In this document: positions 1 to 6,546 of the stretch, piece after piece
Position numbering within the stretch: position 1 is the first letter of the stretch
Layout of the letters: each line of letters opens with the position of its first letter
From: JBDKTH01 sp964558295
GTDB taxonomy: Bacteria > Planctomycetota > Planctomycetia > Pirellulales > Thermoguttaceae
Length of the DNA stretch: 12,746 nucleotides
Direction of reading: 5' to 3'
Assembly: GCA_964558295.1 (NCBI GenBank)
Contig: CAZLDQ010000168.1
Location: 1-12,746 of the forward strand
Notes under the pieces: model-generated
Told to the model about the DNA's origin: nothing
Databases searched by the model: none
What the model saw: only the letters and a program-made list of their open reading frames with translations
Translations under genes and position numbers: made by a program

Positions 1-407
1 CCTCTCCTATTCGGGTTCGCATCAATTTTAACCGTCGCGGCAGGAAGCGACAACCGTGCGGGGTTTGACAAACAAAACCCTACAGAAACCCGCGCTGGCT
101 TGCCGCGCCCGGCATCAGTGGCCAAAAACTTTCCTCGCATCCGGCCTTCCGATCTGCTAGGCTCCAGGAAGAATGAGAACCTCAGATTCCTAAGCGAAAG
201 GAAGCGATTCGATGAAAGCCCGACCACAAACACGGATAGCCGTCGAGTGCGACGAACGGCCCTCCCACGTGACGTTGCCAACGGCTTTGCACGAGCCCCG
301 CGTGGAGTGCCCGGTGCGGCCAGCCTCGCCCCCGGCCCCCTGTCAGATCATTTCCTCCAACGACTTTCTTGCTCTGTTGACGAAAAACACCCACGGCCCT
401 CCTCGCC
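1..407. other. Left-edge region with no confident gene
   Basis: No recognisable gene family is encoded on either strand. On the plus strand the only candidate is the weak small ORF starting at 212. A perfect TTGACA (-35-like) lies at 64-69, but no good -10 box follows at 16-18 bases, so I do not call a promoter. No U-tract hairpin is visible at the 3' end of the minus-strand DUF1559 gene that ends at 408, and no tRNA-like fold was found. Confidence 0.5.
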
Positions 408-415
408 CTACTTAA
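212..415 (+). CDS. Possible small protein, 67 aa, unrecognised
   Basis: This short reading frame begins with ATG at 212. A purine-rich AAGGAAG lies about 7 bases upstream, which is a believable ribosome-binding site and the main argument for it. The product is rich in Pro, Arg and Thr, has three Cys residues, and shows no signal peptide, membrane segment or known motif. Its last 8 bases overlap, in convergent orientation, the 3' end of the DUF1559 gene. High GC makes spurious ORFs of this length common and other frames here are also open, so a non-coding reading is equally possible. Confidence 0.25.
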   Translation: MKARPQTRIAVECDERPSHVTLPTALHEPRVECPVRPASPPAPCQIISSNDFLALLTKNTHGPPRPT

Positions 416-1289
416 CCAGATCCCCGGCTGCTCGGGTATAGAGCGAGACGAAGGTCTCGGCCGTAATCGACTCGGGATGAAAGTGAACCGAGCCGTCGCC
501 GTAGAGGAATTGGGCGCCGCCGGGATGGAAACTGTAGATCTCGTGGCTATTGTGGCAATTGATCATCGAGGTACCGTGGCAGAGGTCGTCGATCCAGAGG
601 TCCGCTTCGTCGTCGGCCCAGCGGGCGCCGGAGATTCCGCTGGTGGCCACCAGTTGGCCGGCCACCCAATGTTGCGGACGTCCACCATCTTCGAAAAAGA
701 GAAACGTGTTGGAAAGCCCGTCCAACGCGTCGGCCGGCCGCGTCAGCCCCCGGCTCAGCGGCTGGATGAGCCCATACCAGTCGCTCCGATCGGTCACCTC
801 GCCACGGGTCCGTAACGCCCGTTGGGCCGGATAGTCGATGAAGGTGCATGTTGTATAGTCAGAAATCCAGCGACGCCCCGACGGCGCACTCGGGCAACAG
901 AACAGAGGGATGTCCACCTGGGTGGCCTCGCGGTTGCTCGTGTGCGACCACGCCTGATCCCAATGGATCTTGGCGTGGCTTGACTGTTGTTCCAGATAGG
1001 GGAGGAGAAAGACGAGCATCGAAAAGTCTTTCATCCAGGCATGGATTTCCGCCCGTGTATAGGGGGGCGGAAAATACCGCTGGGCATTCTCGTAATTCAA
1101 GATCCCCAAACCGACCTGCTTCAAGTTGTTGGCGCACTGCATGCGTCGGGCCGATTCCCGAGCCGCCTGGACCGCCGGCAACAACAGAGCGATCAACGTC
1201 CCGATGACCGCAATCACCACCAGAAGTTCGACAAGGGTGAACGCCCCCCGCTGGCCGTTCCACTGCACAACGCGACGAAAACGCCCCAT
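408..1289 (-). CDS. DUF1559 domain protein with prepilin-type N-terminus
   Basis: This 293-residue protein belongs to the planctomycetal DUF1559 (SBP_bac_10-like) family, pseudopilin-like proteins whose cellular role is not established. Residues about 16-45 carry the type IV prepilin cleavage/methylation signal (GAFTLVELLVVIAVIG), followed by the family-typical stretch LLLPAVQAARESARR and then CANNLKQVGLGILNYE. Near the C-terminus is the H-X9-DG-type motif: FHPGGAQFLYGDGSVHF. The residue before FTLVE is Ala, with Gly one further upstream, so the prepilin peptidase would cut after Ala or after the Gly. The ATG at 1289 is preceded by GAGGG about 8 bases away. It is divergent from the secreted hydrolase gene. 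The product is expected to be membrane-anchored by the hydrophobic helix with the remainder outside the cytoplasm. Family assignment is firm; function is unknown. Confidence 0.93.
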   Translation of the reverse strand: MGRFRRVVQWNGQRGAFTLVELLVVIAVIGTLIALLLPAVQAARESARRMQCANNLKQVGLGILNYENAQRYFPPPYTRAEIHAWMKDFSMLVFLLPYLEQQSSHAKIHWDQAWSHTSNREATQVDIPLFCCPSAPSGRRWISDYTTCTFIDYPAQRALRTRGEVTDRSDWYGLIQPLSRGLTRPADALDGLSNTFLFFEDGGRPQHWVAGQLVATSGISGARWADDEADLWIDDLCHGTSMINCHNSHEIYSFHPGGAQFLYGDGSVHFHPESITAETFVSLYTRAAGDLVK

Positions 1290-1355
1290 GGCCCGCTGCC
1301 CTCATGCGTGACCGCGTGTCCGCTGGGTCAGGACTGCCCCGACGCCATGCTCGGC

Positions 1356-1384
1356 ATTATAGGCCAAGCAGGCCAGGAATTGAA
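1356..1384 (-). promoter_or_regulatory. Candidate promoter of the DUF1559 gene
   Basis: On the minus strand a perfect TATAAT occupies 1361-1356. Seventeen bases further upstream is TTCAAT (1384-1379), a weak -35 match. It lies about 67 bases before the ATG at 1289. The -10 box is convincing by sequence; the -35 is not, and no operator is evident. Confidence 0.4.
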
Positions 1385-1407
1385 TACCTTAGACGATTGT
1401 GATCGGG

Positions 1408-1413
1408 TATATT
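1408..1413 (+). promoter_or_regulatory. Possible -10 box for the secreted hydrolase gene
   Basis: TATATT lies about 66 bases before the ATG at 1479, in the divergent intergenic region. The hexamer 17 bases upstream (TACCTT) matches a -35 box poorly. If both this and the DUF1559 promoter are real, the two divergent promoters sit back-to-back within about 60 bases. Confidence 0.25.
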
Positions 1414-1478
1414 GACGCTCGGAGAAGTGGAGAATCGTCGAGCCCTCCCCCAGGCGGTTGCCCCAGGAGAAAACGCTG

Positions 1479-4400
1479 ATGAGTACATCCCGTATTGCCA
1501 CATGCCTACTGCTTCCCGCGAGTCTGCTCTTTGCCACAACGTCCCAAGCCCTTGCGACGCCATCCCAGGTGGAGCGGGTTGCGGACGACGTCTATCTGGT
1601 CCGTGACGATGCCGGCCACTGGGGCGGTTCGGCCACGGGAATGACCCACCAGCGTGGACCTCACTACGAGGCCAAGAAGATCCTCGATCTCAGCCAAGTC
1701 CCGGAAGACGTTTGGGCTTCGGTAAACCAAGTGCGGCTCGCAGCCTATTTCTGCGTGCGCGACTACTCGCTGTACGGTCTGGGCACAGCCAACGGTCTGG
1801 ACGAAGCCTTTGAGGTCGTCGTCAACGGCAAGCCCCAGCGGGTACCCACCGGCAGTGGCGTGCCGGTCTATACCGACGGAACGTCGATGGAGAAACTCTT
1901 TGACTGGCACGCCTTCCTCGTGCCCAAAGAACTACTGGTCCGTGGACCCAATGAGTTCGTGTTCCGCATGGTCGTACCAGAGGGCAAGAAGGCGGATGAC
2001 TATCTCTACCTGGGAATCGACAATACCGTAGCCGGCGGCAACAGCTTTGGCAAGCTTGGCCCCAAGGAGGTCTGGCGTGCGGATCGCCTTAACGCCAATG
2101 GTGCAAAGGGCGAATACATGGTGCGGCTCTACCTGGTGCGCGGCCAGCAGGAGTTTCAGGCGTCCTGGCGCCCCGGCGAGGATCGTCTTACCGATCCGCA
2201 CGGCGTGGTGCAGTATGCCGGGTCGCACGGCCCGACAACGCGACTGGAATGGAACCCGCGACGCCTCGACCGCCTATCGCCCGTCGCGCTCACTGTGGAG
2301 ACGGCCGACGCCAAGCCGTTTACGCTCCATTGGCTCGACGGGCAGGGCGAGCCGGTCAAGCCGCCGGTCAAGGGGCAGGGGCCGCGATTTGAGACCCACT
2401 TGGAATCTCCGCTGAAATCCATTCCGTCCGGCGTTGCAATCGATAAACGAACGGCGATCACGAGTCTCACGCTCTCCGCTTCACGCAGTTTTTATCCGGT
2501 TTCCGAGTCCGTCAACATGGCTCCCCACGTGCAGCCGGCTAAAGGCTCGCGGCAGAATCGCAAGCCCACTTGCGACGTGGCAGCCGACAAGCTCACGCTG
2601 GCCAACGACAATCTCCGCTGCCAATTCACCGTAATCGACGGCAAGCTGAAGCTCACGTCACTGTGGAACGAGCTCGCGGTGGCCGAGATGGTGCGCCGAC
2701 CGGAGGATTGTGCCCTGCTGTTGGTCGAAGTGGACGGCAAGCGATACGCCGGCTCGCGGGATTTCATTTGCCGCGAGGTCAAGCCGATGACCGATCGGCC
2801 GGGTTTTGTGGCTACGTTGATCTCGGAGCCGCTGGGCCTCGAAGGCGTACTCTCCGTGTGGATCGACGAGGCCCTGCACCTGGGCTGTGAGCTGATCAAC
2901 CGCAGGGACAAGCCGGTCGACTTCAAGCTCGCCTTTCCGCATTTCAGCGGCCTGGCCGTCTCCGAGCAACCGGCCGACGACTATTACTTCTTTCCTTGGG
3001 GCGGCGGGATTTTTTCCGACGCCCCGGCTGTGGTGCGCCGCGGCTACGGCGACCATGAGGCGATCTACCAGGTGATGGACGTGTTCAGCCCAGCGCGAGG
3101 GGCGGGCTTGGCTGTCTGGTGCACAGACGCCGACGGCCGGCACAAGGTGCTCGCCTTGCGCAAGCACATCCCCGGACGTCAGGAGCTCAACGGCGATGCG
3201 GCCCATACGCCGACGGCCCCCGAATATCTCTGGACCAACTGCCTGGAGGCTGTGCCAGGCACGGGCATGACTTATGAGTATCTCCGCCGCACGCGCAAGC
3301 CGGGCGAGTGTTTCGCGGCCAAGGCCGTGGCACTCCAGGCCCACGCCGGCGATTGGCACGCGGCCATGCAACGCTATGCCGACTGGTGTCATCAGGTCTG
3401 GAAGTTCCGCCCCTATCCGTCGCGTCTGGGCCCGGTGCTCAACATGATCGCCGTGGGCTGGGGAAAGAGCCCGCTCTTTAAGGACGGCAAGTATCGCACC
3501 GACTATGTGAGGCCCCAGAGCGACTGCCTCGAACTGATGAGCTGGTGGGAGTGGTCCCCCTTGGGACCATTTGCGACTCCCTTTGATCAACTTGAAGCAA
3601 AGTTCGACCCGGCGACCGTTCAACGCTGGAAATCGTACTTCCTCGAAGATCCGGTGACCGGCCAGATGATGTTCAACAACAACCCGGGCGACTACGACGG
3701 CTACAACAATCGCTGGGGCGGGTTGCCGGCGCTGCGCGAGGCGATCCGGACGTATCAGAAGATGGGCGTTCTGACCACGCTCTACACCGATCCGTTGCGC
3801 GCTGACTACAACACAAAGTGGGGACGCCAGTGGGGTGAAAGGTTCAATATCCTCAAGGCCGACGGCACCCCGCAGACCAACTACGAGGCCTGGAATCCCT
3901 GCCTGGACGTGGCCGAGTATCGCCAATGGGTGGCCGAAACCATGGCCCGCGTGATGCAGGAAACCGGAGCCGACGGCATTCGCTTGGATGAATACGGGCA
4001 TCGCGGCTCGGCCTGCTTTAGCAAACGCCACGCGCACACCTATGCCGACTGGGGTACCACCGAGTGGCAGCGATGCATTGCCGAGTCGACCAGACTCGTG
4101 CGCGAGGCGATGGACCGCGTCAAACCCGACTCGGTGCTCACGACCGAGCATCCCGGCTATGACTACCTGATGCCGTTCATCGAAGGCTGCATCACCTACG
4201 ACCTGACCGTACAGGCTACGCCGCTGCGCCCGCTGGAGTGCAACCTCCAACGGTTCTACTTCCCCGAGTGCAAGTGTTATGAACTGGACCACGGCAGGGC
4301 CGACCCCAAGCACCGCAAGCGATTCTGGAATGCGGTCAGCTCCTTCGGGACCTATTATCCGGCCCACTTCGACGCGATCCTCCGCGAGAATGACGATGCC

Positions 4401-4895
4401 TTTTCGGGCCGCGACTGCGAACCGCTTGTGCCGACGCTTGCCCAGGGCGTCTACGCCAACCGCTTCGGCGTGGGCGAAAAGACAATCTACACGCTCTACA
4501 ACGCTACGGGGCATACGTTCCATGGTCCCGTGCTGCAGCTCGACCTGGAGCCCCGGGAACATGTGGTCGAGCTTCTCAGCGGCCGAGCGGTTGAGGGTGG
4601 CGTTGTCTCGTTGTACCTGGAACGCGACGACGTTGCCTGCCTGATTAAGTTACCGTCGCGAATGAAGGTCCAAAGCACGGCAACCACGATCGACGTAACC
4701 GTGCACACGCCGAACCCCGCCTGGCAAGTGGCCCTTTGCGACGCCGACGGCCAGCCGCTGGTGAGTCGGCCGGCGGGGAGCGGTTCGGTGCAACTGAACC
4801 TGACCGAGTTGCCGAAGGGGGGTAAGCCGGTCGCGTGCGTCAAGCTGCTGGACGGCAAGCGGCTGGTGGATGTGGTCGGCGGAGGAATTCGGTAG
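1479..4895 (+). CDS. Secreted multidomain glycoside hydrolase-like protein (DUF6259-like)
   Basis: This is a 1138-residue exported protein. Residues 1-26 form a Sec signal peptide ending in ALA. A beta-sandwich or carbohydrate-binding-like region follows (about 30-190), then a second beta-rich domain beginning near ANDNLRCQF (about residue 370). Next is a probable TIM barrel (about 650-980) and a C-terminal beta domain. Barrel signatures include FNNNPGDYDGYNNRWGG, DGIRLDEYGH (Asp837, Glu838) and LTTEHPGYDY (Glu890). An Asp after a beta-4-like strand and a Glu after the next strand resemble glycosidase nucleophile and acid/base positions; this is inference. Layout and motifs recall DUF6259 proteins, but I cannot confirm the family or the substrate, which is presumably a polysaccharide. 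ATG 1479 is preferred over the in-frame TTG at 1458 because AGGAG lies 9 bases upstream and the signal peptide then starts cleanly. The neighbours give no substrate clue. Confidence 0.8.
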   Translation: MSTSRIATCLLLPASLLFATTSQALATPSQVERVADDVYLVRDDAGHWGGSATGMTHQRGPHYEAKKILDLSQVPEDVWASVNQVRLAAYFCVRDYSLYGLGTANGLDEAFEVVVNGKPQRVPTGSGVPVYTDGTSMEKLFDWHAFLVPKELLVRGPNEFVFRMVVPEGKKADDYLYLGIDNTVAGGNSFGKLGPKEVWRADRLNANGAKGEYMVRLYLVRGQQEFQASWRPGEDRLTDPHGVVQYAGSHGPTTRLEWNPRRLDRLSPVALTVETADAKPFTLHWLDGQGEPVKPPVKGQGPRFETHLESPLKSIPSGVAIDKRTAITSLTLSASRSFYPVSESVNMAPHVQPAKGSRQNRKPTCDVAADKLTLANDNLRCQFTVIDGKLKLTSLWNELAVAEMVRRPEDCALLLVEVDGKRYAGSRDFICREVKPMTDRPGFVATLISEPLGLEGVLSVWIDEALHLGCELINRRDKPVDFKLAFPHFSGLAVSEQPADDYYFFPWGGGIFSDAPAVVRRGYGDHEAIYQVMDVFSPARGAGLAVWCTDADGRHKVLALRKHIPGRQELNGDAAHTPTAPEYLWTNCLEAVPGTGMTYEYLRRTRKPGECFAAKAVALQAHAGDWHAAMQRYADWCHQVWKFRPYPSRLGPVLNMIAVGWGKSPLFKDGKYRTDYVRPQSDCLELMSWWEWSPLGPFATPFDQLEAKFDPATVQRWKSYFLEDPVTGQMMFNNNPGDYDGYNNRWGGLPALREAIRTYQKMGVLTTLYTDPLRADYNTKWGRQWGERFNILKADGTPQTNYEAWNPCLDVAEYRQWVAETMARVMQETGADGIRLDEYGHRGSACFSKRHAHTYADWGTTEWQRCIAESTRLVREAMDRVKPDSVLTTEHPGYDYLMPFIEGCITYDLTVQATPLRPLECNLQRFYFPECKCYELDHGRADPKHRKRFWNAVSSFGTYYPAHFDAILRENDDAFSGRDCEPLVPTLAQGVYANRFGVGEKTIYTLYNATGHTFHGPVLQLDLEPREHVVELLSGRAVEGGVVSLYLERDDVACLIKLPSRMKVQSTATTIDVTVHTPNPAWQVALCDADGQPLVSRPAGSGSVQLNLTELPKGGKPVACVKLLDGKRLVDVVGGGIR

Positions 4896-4942
4896 AATTG
4901 TCCCCAAAGGGCTCGCGAAGAGGCAAGCGGTCGCTCCGGCCG

Positions 4943-4968
4943 GTGCGCGGACGGGACAGCCGCCGCAC
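4943..4968 (+). other. GC-rich hairpin after the hydrolase gene
   Basis: GTGCGCGG (4943-4950) can pair with CCGCCGCAC (4960-4968) around a 9-base loop, giving about 8 pairs with one bulge. It lies about 48 bases after the hydrolase stop codon, so it may stabilise the 3' end of that mRNA or aid termination. No run of T follows, so it is not a standard intrinsic terminator. Confidence 0.3.
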
Positions 4969-4987
4969 TCTGGAGTTGCGCACAATT

Positions 4988-5024
4988 CCCCAGCCCCCAG
5001 TCCCTAATCCCTAATCCCCTCCCC
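4988..5024 (-). repeat. C-tract repeat; G-quadruplex-capable on the minus strand
   Basis: Six C-runs of 3-5 bases occur at 4988-4991, 4994-4998, 5002-5004, 5009-5011, 5016-5019 and 5021-5024, separated by loops of 1-4 bases. The middle holds two TCCCTAA units (5001-5007 and 5008-5014). The complementary minus strand therefore has six G-tracts with short loops, a strong G-quadruplex motif, and the plus strand could form an i-motif. It ends one base before the start codon of the MnmE-like gene and occupies the place of a Shine-Dalgarno sequence. Whether it is a dispersed genomic repeat cannot be told from one copy. Confidence 0.7.
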
Positions 5025-5025
5025 G

Positions 5026-6168
5026 ATGCCTGATTGCTCCTCGCTTCATGTCGTCCAACTGACGCCGCCTGGCCGGGGGGCGGTGGCTACGCTTTTGATC
5101 GAAGGAGGCGGGGCCGAGGAGATGGTTCAACAGCGTTTCCAGGCCAAAAGCGGCCGTCCGCTGGCGTCCCACCCCCAGGATCGGTTGATCTTCGGGTACT
5201 TGACCCTGCTGGCCGGTGCACCACGTGAAGAAGTGGTCGTCCGACGCCATTCGCCCGAATCGGTCGAGATCCATTGTCACGGGGGCTTGGCTGCCGTGCG
5301 ACAGATCGAGCAGGTCTTCCTCGACATGGGGGCTCGGATTGTCTCCTGGCAAGAATGGACATTCAGGCATCAAGCTGATCCGATCACGGCCGCCGCCCAG
5401 GTGGCTCTGGCCAATGCGCGAACCGAACGAACCGCGCGGATCTTGTTGGATCAGCACCAAGGGGCCTTGCGACGGGCCATCGAAGACGTGCGCCGCGCTT
5501 TGCACCTTCAGGACGGGACGACAGCCCTGCGACAGCTCGAAGCCCTCTTGGCTCATGCTCACACCGGGTTGCATCTGGTCACACCCTGGCGTGTGGTGTT
5601 GGCCGGTCCGCCCAATGTGGGAAAGAGCAGCTTGATCAATGCCTTGCTGGGCTACCGACGGGCGATCGTCCATCCCACGCCGGGCACGACCCGCGATGCG
5701 GTTACGGCGATTACTGCCATGGAGGGGTGGCCGATAGAGCTTTCCGATACGGCAGGGCTGCGGACAAGTGACGAGGCGGTCGAACAGGCTGGCATTGCCA
5801 TTGCCCAGCGTCGTCTGGCCTCCGCCGATCTGGTGGTCCTCGTCTTTGACCAAAGCCAGCCCTGGTCCCACGTCCACAGCCAACTGGCGGCGGTCTGGCC
5901 GAAAGCCGTCGTGCTGGCCAACAAGGCGGATCTTCCCTCAGTCTCCGCTGCCTCGTGTCCTGCCGAGCTTGCCACCTCGGCGAAAACTGGGCAAGGGGTC
6001 GAGCGATTGATTCACACGATTGCCCAGCGACTGGTTCCCGTTGTGCCACCGGGCGGGGCCGCCGTGCCGTTTACCGGGGAACAGGTCGCGTGGCTCCGAG
6101 CGGCTTATTCGGCCGTCGAGCAGCGAGATTTCCGGAAAGGGAGGGCGGCACTTGAGCCGTTCGGTTGA
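5026..6168 (+). CDS. MnmE/TrmE-like GTPase, shortened
   Basis: This 380-residue GTPase has the MnmE (TrmE) layout. The N-terminal domain starts VVQLTPPGRGAVATLLIEG, a helical segment runs about 117-190, and then comes the G domain. GTP motifs are complete: P-loop GPPNVGKSS (194-202, with the Asn that co-ordinates K+ in MnmE), G2 TPGTTRD (218-224), DTAGL (from 241), NKAD (299-302) and SAK (from 318). Canonical MnmE is about 450 residues, works with MnmG to modify the wobble uridine of tRNAs, and ends in a helical domain with a catalytic Cys in FC(I/V)GK. Here only about 40-60 residues follow the G domain and no such Cys is present, so normal MnmE activity is doubtful. No FCIGK-like sequence appears in other frames nearby, so a simple recent frameshift is unlikely. 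It may be a divergent paralogue. ATG 5026 lacks a Shine-Dalgarno, but an in-frame stop at 5005 and N-terminal homology support it. Confidence 0.85.
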   Translation: MPDCSSLHVVQLTPPGRGAVATLLIEGGGAEEMVQQRFQAKSGRPLASHPQDRLIFGYLTLLAGAPREEVVVRRHSPESVEIHCHGGLAAVRQIEQVFLDMGARIVSWQEWTFRHQADPITAAAQVALANARTERTARILLDQHQGALRRAIEDVRRALHLQDGTTALRQLEALLAHAHTGLHLVTPWRVVLAGPPNVGKSSLINALLGYRRAIVHPTPGTTRDAVTAITAMEGWPIELSDTAGLRTSDEAVEQAGIAIAQRRLASADLVVLVFDQSQPWSHVHSQLAAVWPKAVVLANKADLPSVSAASCPAELATSAKTGQGVERLIHTIAQRLVPVVPPGGAAVPFTGEQVAWLRAAYSAVEQRDFRKGRAALEPFG

Positions 6169-6546
6169 GCCCCCCGACAGTCGAGCCAATGCAACACCAA
6201 TCGTGGCCCCCAACGGAAGAAGGGGAGAAGAAGACGAGGATTACGAGGATTTCTGCCAAGGCAGACGAAAAACGCAAAATCCTGTCTAGACTCGCCTTCC
6301 CAAGAATGAGTAGACTACGCCATCTATAACTCTCGTCGGAGAAGAATGCCGCAAGACCGAATTCCCGACCGCCAAGACCCGTGTGCCTTCCGGTTGTGAA
6401 ACGGTTGTGAGAAAAGGCCGGTCAGGGGACATTTTCCAGGGATGGGGCGCCACCGGACGGACCAGGTATCTCGCGGGATACAAGGAGTTGCCTGTCAAGG
6501 CTCCCGCCGGTCCAGCAAGTGGAGCGAAGTTCAGGAGGAACACGCC
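6169..6546. other. Intergenic region upstream of the TPR protein gene
   Basis: No recognisable gene is present. The frame of the TPR gene stays open back to an ATG at 6442, but that extension has no ribosome-binding site or signal-peptide logic. Visible items are a weak hairpin TCTGC-CAAG-GCAGA near 6251-6264 after the GTPase gene, without a T-run, a TATAAC -10-like hexamer at 6325-6330 without a -35 partner, and the CGGTTGTGA direct repeat described separately. The leader of the TPR gene probably starts within this region. Confidence 0.5.
6391..6410 (+). promoter_or_regulatory. Direct repeat CGGTTGTGA, 11-base period
   Basis: Two perfect 9-base copies occupy 6391-6399 and 6402-6410, separated by AA. 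The 11-base period puts both on one face of the helix, as in tandem half-sites of OmpR/PhoB-type regulators. The site lies about 137 bases before the TPR gene start. No convincing -10 box follows at the right distance, so a regulatory role is speculative. Confidence 0.3.

Noticed and set aside
2658..4562. A 634-codon open frame on the minus strand inside the secreted hydrolase gene
   Set aside because: It lies entirely antisense to a gene with clear signal peptide, ribosome-binding site and domain motifs, has no recognisable domain itself, and such long shadows are common in GC-rich DNA.
6442..6546. N-terminal extension of the TPR protein by 35 codons
   Set aside because: The ATG at 6547 has a strong AGGAGG at 8 bases and begins a proper signal peptide; the extension would bury that signal.
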